A DNA stretch of 64,000 nucleotides from Nitrospira defluvii (GCA_000196815.1 FP929003.1:310001-374000); one strand, 5' to 3'. Positions 28,623-37,035 are shown, counted from the first letter of the stretch. Numbers and translations are program-made. Notes: generated by a model not told the origin, from the sequence alone.

Positions 28623-29507
28623 GTGTTACGAACCACGTCATTGAATTCTTGCTTCCTTGGTCTCGCGATCCTCTTCTGTCTCGGCTGTGCCGGGCCGATA
28701 TTAACAAGTCGAGTCATTGAACAGGACTCCTCCTGGTTTGTGCGGCTCGACTCCTTTCTCGATGCCGGCAGCGCATCCCCACGGTATGATCATCCGAGTG
28801 TGTGGAGGGATGAAGAACTCTCCGCCATCCTCAGCCGATTGATCCTTCAAGAACGAGTCGGCCTGATGGATAACGCGAGACCGCCGCGTTCTGTCTTCTC
28901 GTTGGAAGAGATCAACCTCCTTGTGCCCACCGTTCGGAAGTCTTTTCAAGAAGCGACGCCCCATGAATGGATCGTCTTTACGCTTGCCGGGCAACAAGGC
29001 ACAGGTCGAGAAACCACGTCCGGCGGAATGTTTGTTGAAGAGGGTAAGCTCCATCTGGTGATCGCGAATCATCGACTCCCGCTCCCGGCGAATTCCCAAG
29101 AACTTGCACATGTGCGGGCGAATCCTCTCTACTCCGTTCAAGGCAGCGGTGGCGTCCTGTCGTTTGATTCACCCAGATATGTGATCGCCACCAAAGCCAA
29201 TTGGTCAGGCGGACATCGAGCATCGGCCAGCGAAGTGATCCTCGATCACGCTGAATTTCTCTCTTCCCTCCACCGTACGGGGTCGGCGCTAACCTCCCTG
29301 CCTGCGGGTGGATCACCGGGGTCAGTCGCTGCGACTGAATCTGATATCCGACGGCCGGGACCATCCAGCTCCGGGCAGGTGGAATCGGAAGGGAATGTTT
29401 ATCGACTACGGGAAGAGATCGAACGACTGAAGCAGCAACTCGCGGAGAAGGACGCAGAGCTTGATCGATTAAAGCGTCGCGAAATCCGTAGCATACCAAC
29501 TCCGTGA
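28623..29507 (+). CDS. Lipoprotein of unknown function with C-terminal coiled coil
   Basis: 294 residues from GTG 28623. A signal peptide with lipobox CLGC (Cys22) marks a lipoprotein. The central part (about 35-210) has mixed beta-type sequence with no motif I recognise. A Ser/Pro/Gly-rich linker (about 215-255) leads to a C-terminal heptad region (REEIERLKQQLAEKDAEL) predicted as coiled coil, so it probably oligomerises or tethers a partner. It follows atpC in the same direction after 68 bases and may be transcribed with it. I do not recognise a family. Confidence 0.7.
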   Translation: MLRTTSLNSCFLGLAILFCLGCAGPILTSRVIEQDSSWFVRLDSFLDAGSASPRYDHPSVWRDEELSAILSRLILQERVGLMDNARPPRSVFSLEEINLLVPTVRKSFQEATPHEWIVFTLAGQQGTGRETTSGGMFVEEGKLHLVIANHRLPLPANSQELAHVRANPLYSVQGSGGVLSFDSPRYVIATKANWSGGHRASASEVILDHAEFLSSLHRTGSALTSLPAGGSPGSVAATESDIRRPGPSSSGQVESEGNVYRLREEIERLKQQLAEKDAELDRLKRREIRSIPTP

Positions 29508-29567
29508 TCCGTACTCCTCCCTGGAGCAGACTCGCAGGGTTGCAGGTGAAGGACCGGACCTGTTCCC

Positions 29568-29597
29568 ACCGGCAGGATCGTGGTACGTCCTGCCGGT
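29568..29597. terminator. Stem-loop between convergent genes
   Basis: ACCGGCAGGA (29568-29577) and TCCTGCCGGT (29588-29597) form a perfect 10-bp stem with a 10-base loop, between the convergent lipoprotein and haem-protein genes. No T-tract follows on either strand. A bidirectional terminator or 3'-end protecting hairpin is the likely role. Confidence 0.5.
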
Positions 29598-29641
29598 ATG
29601 GTCGTGGCGCCTGAATGACGGAGTGCCGAACATTCACGGCA

Positions 29642-30238
29642 TTATTGTCCGACGGGGATCGTAATCACGATGGCACCCATCACGTCATTCAGCTTGAAAT
29701 CACGTTTGGGACTGTCGGGATGCGCGTTGTGGCAACCGAGGCAGGCTTGGGTGGCTGCGAGATCGGCATACACCGCTTGAAAATAGCGTGTCTCCCCGAT
29801 CTTCATAAAGCCGGTGTGGGGTCGATTCGGTTGCGTCAAGATGGTTCCGAGCCCGGCCTTCTCAAGCTCGTTCCCCGCAACATTGCGCTTGTTGATCGGC
29901 CACAGACTGATCAGGCGATATTGGATGCCCAGGCCTTTCTTGGCGATGTACCGTCCTGACTCCATCAGGAACTGAGCCGGTAGGGGCAGCGTATTCTTCT
30001 GCTCCCAGTTCTCCGATGCCACGACCACACCCTTTGTTTGCAAGCGCTCGACGACATGTCTGGTGTACACATCACGGTCTGCTTCAATGACGGCGTGGAT
30101 GTAATTGGCTACCGTTTCGATGGGCAGAGTGACAGGCGCATTCTCAGCCAGTGCTCGACTAGGCCACAACACCGTCGCGCCGACTAATGCGAATCCCAGC
30201 ACCGTCGCGACCCGCAGCAATTTTTGAAAGGATGTCAT
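29642..30238 (-). CDS. Exported c-type haem protein, Tll0287-like (DUF3365)
   Basis: 198 residues from ATG 30238, which has a strong AAGGAGG site. The signal peptide ends near ALAENA (about residue 31). The domain matches the Tll0287/DUF3365 haem sensor family: TLPIETVANYIHAVIEADRDVY, TKGVVVAS, PLPAQFL, and a C-terminal haem-binding CLGCH in ACLGCHNAHPDSP. No transmembrane anchor, kinase or cyclase domain follows, so it is a stand-alone periplasmic haem protein. Redox or gas sensing is known for relatives; function here is inferred only. Confidence 0.85.
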   Translation of the reverse strand: MTSFQKLLRVATVLGFALVGATVLWPSRALAENAPVTLPIETVANYIHAVIEADRDVYTRHVVERLQTKGVVVASENWEQKNTLPLPAQFLMESGRYIAKKGLGIQYRLISLWPINKRNVAGNELEKAGLGTILTQPNRPHTGFMKIGETRYFQAVYADLAATQACLGCHNAHPDSPKRDFKLNDVMGAIVITIPVGQ

Positions 30239-30764
30239 GACAACCTCCTTGTGGTGCACACGGGTGGTCCGGTCTGGCCGGCGCACCACGTGGGCAGATG
30301 AATGGCACAGTACGGTCTGGCCCGTGAGTGCTTGCGAAAGTGGGAGGACAGACGAAATCGCTTGCCGGGCGAATGAGGAGAATAGGATAAGTATCGAACC
30401 AGATGAAGGGAGGAGCGATGAGCCGGGTTGCCGGCCCTATCGATGGCCTCCTGGAGAAGCGACCGGTCGTGGGAAGGTACCGAAGGCATTGCCCCAGCTC
30501 CTTGCCCGTACGAACCAGCGTGCCCGCAAGATCATACGATGATGTATCCTACTCCGGAGTCAAGGGGTTGTCCAATGCGGAGATTGCACGTATTGAAGTG
30601 ATCCTGCACTCACACATCTGCCAGTTCAGCCTCGCGGAAAACTCTCGCGCTGCAGGTCGTTGATCACCACGGACTGATTTCAACGACGCACTTGATAGGG
30701 CCGAACCATGTAAGAACTTCTTCGATTGCATTCGGTTACCATGCTGCCGTAGCGTAGCCCCTCT
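30239..30764. other. Intergenic region, no supported gene
   Basis: About 525 bases between the divergent haem-protein gene and the first pseudouridine synthase. A short frame 30418-30663 has GGGAGGA close to its ATG, but its product resembles nothing and lacks coding character. No hairpin or RNA gene recognised. Confidence 0.4.
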
Positions 30765-31727
30765 ATGCAGACGGAATTTATCATCTCCGCCGGGGAGCAG
30801 CCCAAACGGTTGGATGTCTTCCTCGTACAACGCGAGCCGAAGCTCTCGCGCGCGGCCTTGCAGCGGATGATTACAGCGGGCTGGGTGCGGGTGAATAGTC
30901 ACATCGCCAAATCGAGTCAGCGCATCAGGGCTGGAGATGTCATTGTCTTTGATACTCCCCAGCCAGCCCCATTACGCATCGCTGGCGAGACACAACAGTT
31001 GGAGGTCCTGTTTGAGGATCATGCGTGTCTGGTGCTGAATAAGCCCGCCGGGATCGTGACCCACCCGTCCCCTGGACATTGGTCCAATACACTGCTGAAT
31101 GCATTGCTGGACCATTGCGCCCGCGGAGGCGGGGCCGCGACACCGGGCGTCGTGCATCGGTTGGATAAAGACACATCCGGAGTGATGGTGGTGGCCAAGA
31201 CAGAGGAGGCGCACCGAAAACTGTCGGAGCAGTTCGAACGGCATTCCATTACCCGTCAGTATGAAGCGCTGGTCGTGGGTGTGCCGGCTCAATCGGAAGG
31301 CCGGATCGAGGCGGCGCTTGGTCCGGATCGGCACCATCCCAAACGCACCTCAACCCAGACGCTTCAGCCGAAACCTGCGGTCACAGACTATCGAGTCGAA
31401 GAGGTGTTCGACAAGGTGGCCGCCCGCCTCGTGCTCAGTCCACACACAGGTCGCACGCACCAAATAAGGGCGCATCTTCACGTCATCGGCCATCCCATCC
31501 TCGGTGACCGATCCTACGGGGGTGAGCGAGTCGGTGCGATAGCGGGGTATGAGATTCCGCGGGTCATGCTGCATGCTCGTACGCTGGGGTTCAGGCATCC
31601 TGCCACCGGGCTGTATGGCGAGTGGACGGCCGACGTTCCGCCTGATTTTCAGGCCGTACGACAAGGGCTCTATGCCGGGCGGCCATTCGCGCCGATGGGT
31701 GACGAGCGGTTAGAGCGAGAGGCCTGA
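30765..31727 (+). CDS. RluD-family 23S rRNA pseudouridine synthase 1
   Basis: Isomerises uridine to pseudouridine in rRNA. N-terminal S4 RNA-binding domain (about 12-75: RLDVFLVQREPKLSRAALQRMI), then the catalytic domain with LVLNKPAGIVTHPS, the active-site motif HRLDKDTSGVMVVAK (catalytic Asp) and HTGRTHQIRAHL. 320 residues. It is a paralogue of the gene at 32.6-33.5 kb. Its last 18 bases overlap the convergent PilZ gene. Which of the two is true RluD cannot be decided by eye. Confidence 0.93.
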   Translation: MQTEFIISAGEQPKRLDVFLVQREPKLSRAALQRMITAGWVRVNSHIAKSSQRIRAGDVIVFDTPQPAPLRIAGETQQLEVLFEDHACLVLNKPAGIVTHPSPGHWSNTLLNALLDHCARGGGAATPGVVHRLDKDTSGVMVVAKTEEAHRKLSEQFERHSITRQYEALVVGVPAQSEGRIEAALGPDRHHPKRTSTQTLQPKPAVTDYRVEEVFDKVAARLVLSPHTGRTHQIRAHLHVIGHPILGDRSYGGERVGAIAGYEIPRVMLHARTLGFRHPATGLYGEWTADVPPDFQAVRQGLYAGRPFAPMGDERLEREA

Positions 31728-32195
31728 GATGTCTCGGTCGAGGTGTTGGCGCTGAACGAGGAAGTAGGGGAACCGGCCGAAGGCGAGGCGGCAACCGACC
31801 AGGTAGCGCGGATGCGTGGCGCCCACCGGGAGGTGAGTGGACCAGCGCACCTCGAACAACGTCAGTGAGCGTTGTCGCTGCAGTGCCGGATTCTGAAGAC
31901 TGAGTAGTTGTCTGCTCTGCGGCTTTTGGTCAAGGAGCAGGAGAATGCCGTCCGAACTGACATTCAACGAATAGGCCTTCCCGAGTAGTGTGGAGGCGTC
32001 GGAGCCTTGTCCTTCCATCAACTCGTAAGTGCAAGGAGTCCTGACGGCGAAGCGAGTGTCGATGCGCCGGTCGCGTACGGAGGGCGGCATGGGCTGCTCA
32101 GTCCGGTTGTCCACAATGGGGGGCAGAGCTTCCGTTGTCGGAACGAACGTGTCTTGCAGCGACTTGAGGATTCTGTGGATAAAATCAGCAGCCAT
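31710..32195 (-). CDS. PilZ-like c-di-GMP-binding domain protein
   Basis: 161 residues. After a variable N-terminus, RRIDTRFAVRTPCTYEL (about 42-58) resembles the PilZ RxxxR segment plus first strand. LNVSSDGILLLL matches the D/N-x-S-x-x-G motif, followed by a C-terminal sheet with EVRWSTHLP and YLVGCRLAFG. It probably binds c-di-GMP and signals to a partner. It converges on and overlaps the first pseudouridine synthase. A diguanylate cyclase is encoded at 41.7 kb. A perfect DnaA-box sequence lies in its 5' coding end and is judged chance. Confidence 0.75.
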   Translation of the reverse strand: MAADFIHRILKSLQDTFVPTTEALPPIVDNRTEQPMPPSVRDRRIDTRFAVRTPCTYELMEGQGSDASTLLGKAYSLNVSSDGILLLLDQKPQSRQLLSLQNPALQRQRSLTLFEVRWSTHLPVGATHPRYLVGCRLAFGRFPYFLVQRQHLDRDISGLSL

Positions 32196-32557
32196 TGGAT
32201 CGTCACAATCTCCACATGTTGAAGCGGCAAACTCTCTCTCTAAATAAGCAAGTCAGGTGCCTGTGGCGAGAGGCACAGGCATGATGCTAACAACATGAAT
32301 TTTTTCTGGGATGCGAGTGTGCCATCATGCGACACCATGGGGATGCGCAGAAACATGGTGTCAAATCCAACGCACCACTGACAGAAATGAACGACCATAC
32401 GTACAGTCGTGCGGGGGTTAAAAGCCGCGACGAGGCAGCGCAACATGTGGATGGATTGTGGACGACATGTGTGTGAAGTGTGTAGAGGATGGGGACGGAG
32501 CGGGCACCTTGTGTTTGACCAGCCTCTGTGGCAGCCTATGACCACGCATGTTGCAGG
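32196..32557. other. Divergent intergenic region with one hairpin
   Basis: About 360 bases between the PilZ gene and the second pseudouridine synthase. It holds a CT microsatellite (CTCTCTCTC near 32232) and a perfect 8-bp stem TGCCTGTG/CACAGGCA (32258-32265 with 32274-32281). No reading frame of interest. Confidence 0.45.
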
Positions 32558-33541
32558 ATGTCAGGCAGTCACCACGTGAATAGGGTCAGCACCACTCCGG
32601 TTGAAATTGTTGTGACCGGTGGAGAATCGTCGAAGCGGATCGATGTCTTCCTTGCCAATCGCGACCCGACCTTCTCTCGCTCGGCCTTGCAGCGTTTGAT
32701 CGGGGAAGGGCGCATTCTCATCAATGGGCAGACAATCCGGCCGAGCCAGAAGATCAAACCTGGTGACCGCATCCGCCTGGAGGTGCCGCGGCCTGAACCG
32801 CTGGACCTCAAACCCGAAGCCATCCCGTTTGATATTCTCCACGAAGATGCGGAGTTGCTCGTGCTCCATAAGCCGGCCGGCCTCGTGGTACACCCCGCGC
32901 CCGGGAACTGGTCAGGGACGTTGGTGAATGCGCTCCTGCATCACTTCGCCACATCGGGCGTCACTCCGTCGCATATTGGAGGCAAGGAGCGTCCTGGCCT
33001 CGTACACCGGTTGGATAAGGAAACATCCGGGGTGATGGTGATTGCCAAAACGGACCAGGCGCATCGCGCACTGGCTGCGCAGTTCAAACTCCACACGATC
33101 ACCAGGGTGTATGAAGCCTTGATTTGGGGGGTCCCCAAGAAGGGCCATGGCCTCATTGAACTGGCGATCGGGCGCGATACCAAAGAGCGGAAAAAGTTTT
33201 CGGCGCGGACGACCAAGCCAAAACCCTCGGCGACCGACTATCAGGTGGAGGAGCGGTACGGCAAGATCGCGGCCTATGTGCGCCTCTTTCCCAGAACGGG
33301 ACGCACGCATCAGCTGCGGGTCCATCTCACGTCAATCGATCATCCCATTCTCGGGGATAAGACATACGGCGGGGCCAAAGTGATGTCGGTGGCCGGGGTG
33401 ACGATTCCCCGGGTCATGCTCCACGCGCGCACGCTGGGATTTACGCATCCCAACGGCGGGGAGTATCATGAGTTCGATGTGCCCTGTCCGCCTGATATGG
33501 AGCAGGTGCAGGATCTTCTTCGCGCCGCCATGGCGCATTAG
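32558..33541 (+). CDS. RluD-family 23S rRNA pseudouridine synthase 2
   Basis: Second family member, 327 residues from ATG 32558 (a GTG at 32528 would add ten). S4 domain KRIDVFLANRDPTFSRSALQRLI, catalytic LVLHKPAGLVVHPA, active-site HRLDKETSGVMVIAK, and RTGRTHQLRVHL. Closely similar to the first copy along its whole length, implying an old local duplication with the PilZ gene between them. RluC/RluD-type specificity on 23S rRNA is expected. Confidence 0.93.
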   Translation: MSGSHHVNRVSTTPVEIVVTGGESSKRIDVFLANRDPTFSRSALQRLIGEGRILINGQTIRPSQKIKPGDRIRLEVPRPEPLDLKPEAIPFDILHEDAELLVLHKPAGLVVHPAPGNWSGTLVNALLHHFATSGVTPSHIGGKERPGLVHRLDKETSGVMVIAKTDQAHRALAAQFKLHTITRVYEALIWGVPKKGHGLIELAIGRDTKERKKFSARTTKPKPSATDYQVEERYGKIAAYVRLFPRTGRTHQLRVHLTSIDHPILGDKTYGGAKVMSVAGVTIPRVMLHARTLGFTHPNGGEYHEFDVPCPPDMEQVQDLLRAAMAH

Positions 33542-33555
33542 CGCGATGGGGGAAC

Positions 33556-33657
33556 AGTCTGCCAGCGGAGTGCTCGCATCGCTCAGAAGCTCACCGTACA
33601 GCTCGAGTACGATTCGCTTCTTCGCTCGCTGTAGCCTTGCTGGACGGTAATTTTGCG
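33556..33657. repeat. Imperfect palindromic intergenic element
   Basis: About 100 bases after the second pseudouridine synthase form a long imperfect inverted repeat. AGAAGC (33585-33590) pairs with GCTTCT (33616-33621), GTAC (33596-33599) with GTAC (33607-33610), CTCGCATCGCT with a related arm near 33622-33631, and TGCCAGC with GCTGGAC at the ends. It looks like a dispersed REP-type element; only this copy is in the window. Confidence 0.45.
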
Positions 33658-33821
33658 CATCCTGCGGTGATTCTGCGCCGATACGGCACGTAGGCCGATC
33701 GCGATATATGATGCAAAAATAAGTTTTTTCGTGGCCTGCCAGGAGTTCCGGGTGATCGGCCTGGGCCAGATTGAAGCACATGCCGAACATGACGGTCAGC
33801 GAGAGTGAGGAGTGACGAACG

Positions 33822-34244
33822 ATGGAAACCAGTGCCGTGCTTGATCGGATCGGTGAGCTGATCGCGCAGCTCAAAGGGTACGCCTCCAAATTGCCGCCGG
33901 TAGTACATCTCGCGTCGGTGCCGACAGGGGTCAAGCCGAAACCCGAGGCGGTGGAGGTGTTCGAGCAGGCCCTCCTGCGGTTTCGGGAGCAAAGCGGCCG
34001 CTCTCCGTTTAAAAGTCTGCAGGATTATCTGATCGAGTCGCTCGAAGCGTTCGAGGTCGGCAATGTGCTGGGGGTAGTTCAGCCGCTGCTGGCTGTCCTG
34101 GATCAGGTCGAGCGCATGCATCGGGACAAGGAGATCAAGGTCAGTCCGGCCGAAGAGAAGCGGATGGGGGAGTATCGCGCGGCATTGGTCAAGATCCTGC
34201 CGGGTAGTCAGCCGGAATTGGAGGGGGCAGGGCGGGGTATGTGA
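33822..34244 (+). CDS. Small helical protein of unknown function
   Basis: 140 residues, mostly predicted helical, no signal peptide, no membrane segment and no cysteines. Notable stretches: LDRIGELIAQLKGYASKLPPVVH at the N-terminus, RSPFKSLQDYLIESLEAFEVG in the middle, and a charged RDKEIKVSPAEEKRMGEY near the end. GAGGAG lies upstream of the ATG. Codon use fits the neighbourhood. I do not recognise a family. The convergent gene is a small zinc-ribbon protein. Confidence 0.65.
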   Translation: METSAVLDRIGELIAQLKGYASKLPPVVHLASVPTGVKPKPEAVEVFEQALLRFREQSGRSPFKSLQDYLIESLEAFEVGNVLGVVQPLLAVLDQVERMHRDKEIKVSPAEEKRMGEYRAALVKILPGSQPELEGAGRGM

Positions 34245-34255
34245 CGCTCGAATCG

Positions 34256-34294
34256 GCCCTGTTCAATCGAGCCCGATCATCCGTTGAACAGGGC
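34256..34294. terminator. Stem-loop between convergent genes
   Basis: GCCCTGTTCAA (34256-34266) and TTGAACAGGGC (34284-34294) give a perfect 11-bp stem with a 17-base loop in the 58-base gap between two convergent genes. No T-run on either strand. Probably a shared transcript-end hairpin. Confidence 0.5.
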
Positions 34295-34302
34295 GGGAGC
34301 GG

Positions 34303-34482
34303 TCAATGGCCCATCTTCGGGCCGGCGGCGTTGGCGCCGGCGGTCACCAGCTGGAAGCGGACGGTCGATCCACAGTGCGGACATTTCGCGCGGACCGTTT
34401 CCTCGTCGAGGACGTCGTAATGGTCCTCCTTCAGCCACATCAATTGAAAACACTTCGGGCAGCTTCGCACTTGCGTTCCCAT
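34303..34482 (-). CDS. Small zinc-ribbon protein, 59 residues
   Basis: Read leftward from ATG 34482 to TGA 34303. The product has two CxxC knuckles, SCPKC (Cys8, Cys11) and KCPHC (Cys34, Cys37), spaced as in a zinc ribbon, followed by STVRFQLV and a short Ala/Gly tail. AGGGGAAG lies 5-6 bases before the ATG. The cysteine spacing strongly favours a real gene. Function unknown; many such ribbons are nucleic-acid or protein adaptors. Confidence 0.75.
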   Translation of the reverse strand: MGTQVRSCPKCFQLMWLKEDHYDVLDEETVRAKCPHCGSTVRFQLVTAGANAAGPKMGH

Positions 34483-34545
34483 GGTCTTCCCCTTACACTA
34501 CGGTTAACCGACTGACGCCGTTCGGAGGGACTAATTTAGTACAAG

Positions 34546-34989
34546 ATGCCTCCCGCTCTCAAGACCGATCAGCATCCCATCACCTTCTCCGACCGCAACG
34601 ATTTCGACGCTGCACAACTGATTCATTTGTACCGGCAGTCGCCCTGGGCGAAGCATCGTGCCCTTGAGCAGGCGCAGGCGATGTTGGCGAAGACGGATGT
34701 GGTCATCTCGGCCTGGGACGGCCCTCGCCTGGTGGGCTTTGGCCGTGTGCTGACCGACTACGTCTTCCGGGCGTCGATTTGGGACGTGATCGTCGATCGC
34801 GACTATCAGGGACGAAAGATCGGCACCGAGATTGTGCGACGGATTCTCGACCATCCCACCCTTCAGCAGGTTGAACTGTTCTGGCTCTGCACGCGCATGC
34901 CGGGGTTTTATGAACGGCTCGGGTTCAGCGCGAAAGAGCAGACCGGCATGGTCTGGTCTCGAAAGAAGGCGGATCCTCCGCCGCAATAG
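34546..34989 (+). CDS. GNAT family N-acetyltransferase
   Basis: 147 residues with the GNAT fold: PRLVGFGRVLTDYVFRASIWDVIVDRDYQGRKIGTEIVRRIL contains the acetyl-CoA pyrophosphate loop (QGRKIG), and FYERLGFSAKEQTGM is the usual C-terminal motif. Substrate cannot be inferred; the size suits small acetyltransferases acting on amines or protein N-termini. Confidence 0.9.
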   Translation: MPPALKTDQHPITFSDRNDFDAAQLIHLYRQSPWAKHRALEQAQAMLAKTDVVISAWDGPRLVGFGRVLTDYVFRASIWDVIVDRDYQGRKIGTEIVRRILDHPTLQQVELFWLCTRMPGFYERLGFSAKEQTGMVWSRKKADPPPQ

Positions 34990-35095
34990 TCCATCCGCAT
35001 CGAACCGTTTCCTTCTAGGCACGCATCCAACCCCAGTCGACGATCCCTGGATCGCCCATCCTTGCCGGTGAGACGCAGGGGCCTGCCCGCTTGTT

Positions 35096-35917
35096 CTATG
35101 CCGGCTGAATTCGATGTAACCGTTTGGGTGAACAACAGACCGCGAGAAAGAACAGGCTCGTGGCCAAGAGAACAATAGAGGGCCCGGAGGGAAGATCAAA
35201 GGCATAGGAGAGCAGCACGCCGCTTACGGCGCAGAAGATGCCAATGAGCATGGAGTAGAGCGTCATCTGAGTCAGGCTGTGCGTGAGCTGGTACGCGGTA
35301 GATGCGGGGATCAGAATCATCGCAAACACGAGAATCGCTCCGACCGTCTTCAGCGCAATGACCACAGTGAGTGCCACGAGAGTCAGGAGGAGGTAGAAGA
35401 TTTGCCGCGCGGGGATGCCGGACGCTGCCGCCATCTCCTGGTCGAAGGCGATGAAATACAGTTCCTTCGAGAGTAGTAGGATCGTTCCCAGCACCACCAC
35501 GCTGAGCCCGCCGATGGTCATGAGTTCTTCCGTGGTCACGGAAAGCACGCTGCCGAACAGGTACCCGTAGACCTCGGGGTTATAGGTCTTCATGAGTCCG
35601 AGGAAGAGTATGGCCAGCGCCATAGTAGCGGTGTACAGGATGCCGATGGACACGTCCAGCTTCATCCGCCCCTTCTCCTCGACCCAGCCTGTGATCCAGA
35701 CCGTCGTCAGTCCGAACACGATCGCAAGGCTGAGCGGGGGGAGGCCGAGGAGATAGGCGAGGGTGACACCGGCAAATGCGGCATGGGCGGTTCCGGCCCC
35801 TGCGAACGCGAGGCCCCGCAAGACGACGAAGACGCCGATGACGGAGCAGACCGCGCCCACCAATGCGGCGGCCAGAAGGGAGCGTTGCATGAAATCGTAG
35901 GCGAGCAGTTCGAGCAT
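35096..35917 (-). CDS. znuB: Metal ABC transporter permease (ZnuB-like)
   Basis: 273 residues with eight or so hydrophobic helices and the ABC-3 family signature GLAFAGAGTAHAAFAGVTLAYLLG near residue 35, plus FDQEMAAASGIP, the loop that contacts the ATPase. The unit takes up zinc or manganese. It is third in the order binding protein-ATPase-permease, separated from the ATPase gene by a 278-base gap holding a repeat element. Zn versus Mn specificity is not certain. Confidence 0.88.
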   Translation of the reverse strand: MLELLAYDFMQRSLLAAALVGAVCSVIGVFVVLRGLAFAGAGTAHAAFAGVTLAYLLGLPPLSLAIVFGLTTVWITGWVEEKGRMKLDVSIGILYTATMALAILFLGLMKTYNPEVYGYLFGSVLSVTTEELMTIGGLSVVVLGTILLLSKELYFIAFDQEMAAASGIPARQIFYLLLTLVALTVVIALKTVGAILVFAMILIPASTAYQLTHSLTQMTLYSMLIGIFCAVSGVLLSYAFDLPSGPSIVLLATSLFFLAVCCSPKRLHRIQPA

Positions 35918-35976
35918 CGTAGTCTGTGGTGAGCTGGTGATCTCGTGAATGAGTGAGTGTGATGACTGATTCTAGT

Positions 35977-36145
35977 CCGGACTATTCATGAACCTGCTCC
36001 GGCGTCCGATCCTCTCGCCCGGCAAGGCTGTTCTCGTTTGGCCTCCTCGACGGACTGCAAGTACGCTTGCGTCGGCCGCACGTGCGAGAAGCCCAGGCGG
36101 GATTCCGTCTCAAACGCCTCGCGAGGGCATTCGTGAATAATCCGG
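35977..36145. mobile_element. MITE-like repeat with terminal inverted repeats
   Basis: A 169-base non-coding segment bounded by CCGGACTATTCATGAA (35977-35992) and TTCGTGAATAATCCGG (36130-36145), which are inverted copies matching at 14 of 16 positions. It sits between znuC and znuB, widening an otherwise compact operon. No transposase frame inside; a 67-codon Arg-rich frame across it is not believable. The look is that of a miniature inverted-repeat element. Confidence 0.55.
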
Positions 36146-36195
36146 GCTCGGCCCTCGAATCAGGACCGTCGCCGGATGGATTCATCGTATATGCG

Positions 36196-36975
36196 TCAGT
36201 GGTGATGGTAATCCTCGACGAGAACGAAGTCCTTGTCCGTAATAACCAGTTCTTTCCCGTAGACCTGACTCAGAATTTCAGGCTTCAGAACCTCTTGCGG
36301 CGGCCCTTCGGCAAAGAGCTTCGTCTTGAGCAACACCAACCGGTCCACCCGCGACCGGATCATGTTAATGTCGTGAGTGATCATGAGAATGGTCAGCTTC
36401 AGCTCTTGATGCAGCTGCTGGATCAACTCCACCACACTATGCTGCGCGGTGAGGTCCAATCCGGTCGTCGGCTCGTCCAACAAGAGAATTCGGGGTTGCT
36501 GCGCCAGCGCGCGCGCGATGAACACCCGTTGCTGCTGTCCACCGGAAAGCGCCCCCAAGGCGGACTCTCTGTGATGATCCATGCCGACCTGGGCCAGCGC
36601 CTGACGCGCGATGTCCCGATCCTTTCGTGACGGTCGCCGGAAGAGGCCGAGCGCGCCGTATCGTCCCATCATGGTCGCTTCCAGCACGGTCACGGGAAAG
36701 TTCCTGTCGATCATGCCTTTTTGCGGCAGATAACCGATGAGTGCTCGATGGTGACAGCGGAGTTCTTCGCAGGCACAGTCGAGGACACGGAGCGTTCCGC
36801 TCAGCGGAGCCATCAAGCCGAGCACGGCGCGACACAGGGTCGTTTTCCCGGATCCATTGGGGCCGATCACGCCGACAAATTCCGATTCCGGAATGGTCAG
36901 GGAGATGTCTTCCAAGGCCACGATGCCGGGAAAACCGAAGGTGGCATGGTTAAAACGAATGATGGGATGGGTCAT
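36196..36975 (-). CDS. znuC: Metal ABC transporter ATP-binding protein (ZnuC-like)
   Basis: 259-residue ATPase: Walker A GPNGSGKTTL, Q-loop YLPQKGMIDRNFPV, signature LSGGQQQRVFIARALA, Walker B ILLLDEPTTGLD and H-loop MITHDI. The IDRNFPVTV segment after the Q-loop is typical of metal-uptake ATPases. It lies between the binding-protein and permease genes. Confidence 0.92.
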   Translation of the reverse strand: MTHPIIRFNHATFGFPGIVALEDISLTIPESEFVGVIGPNGSGKTTLCRAVLGLMAPLSGTLRVLDCACEELRCHHRALIGYLPQKGMIDRNFPVTVLEATMMGRYGALGLFRRPSRKDRDIARQALAQVGMDHHRESALGALSGGQQQRVFIARALAQQPRILLLDEPTTGLDLTAQHSVVELIQQLHQELKLTILMITHDINMIRSRVDRLVLLKTKLFAEGPPQEVLKPEILSQVYGKELVITDKDFVLVEDYHHH

Positions 36976-37035
36976 GCGCGGCGGTGTGCGTTGAAATTGC
37001 TGGTTCGTTAGTCGATGTCCGGGTGGCTGCGGCGG

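Noticed and set aside
30418-30663. Short frame with GGGAGGA near its ATG in the gap before the first pseudouridine synthase
   Set aside because: The product shows no recognisable domain, erratic composition, and a very short ribosome-site spacing.
32107-32465. One perfect DnaA box (TTATCCACA on the minus strand, 32174-32182) with weaker look-alikes nearby, as a possible origin
   Set aside because: A single perfect 9-mer is expected by chance in about half of windows this size; the others carry one or two mismatches, the perfect copy is inside the PilZ gene, and there is no AT-rich unwinding region or dnaA.
35982-36185. 67-codon Arg-rich frame between znuC and znuB
   Set aside because: It lies across the inverted-repeat element and its composition fits a translated palindrome, not a protein.
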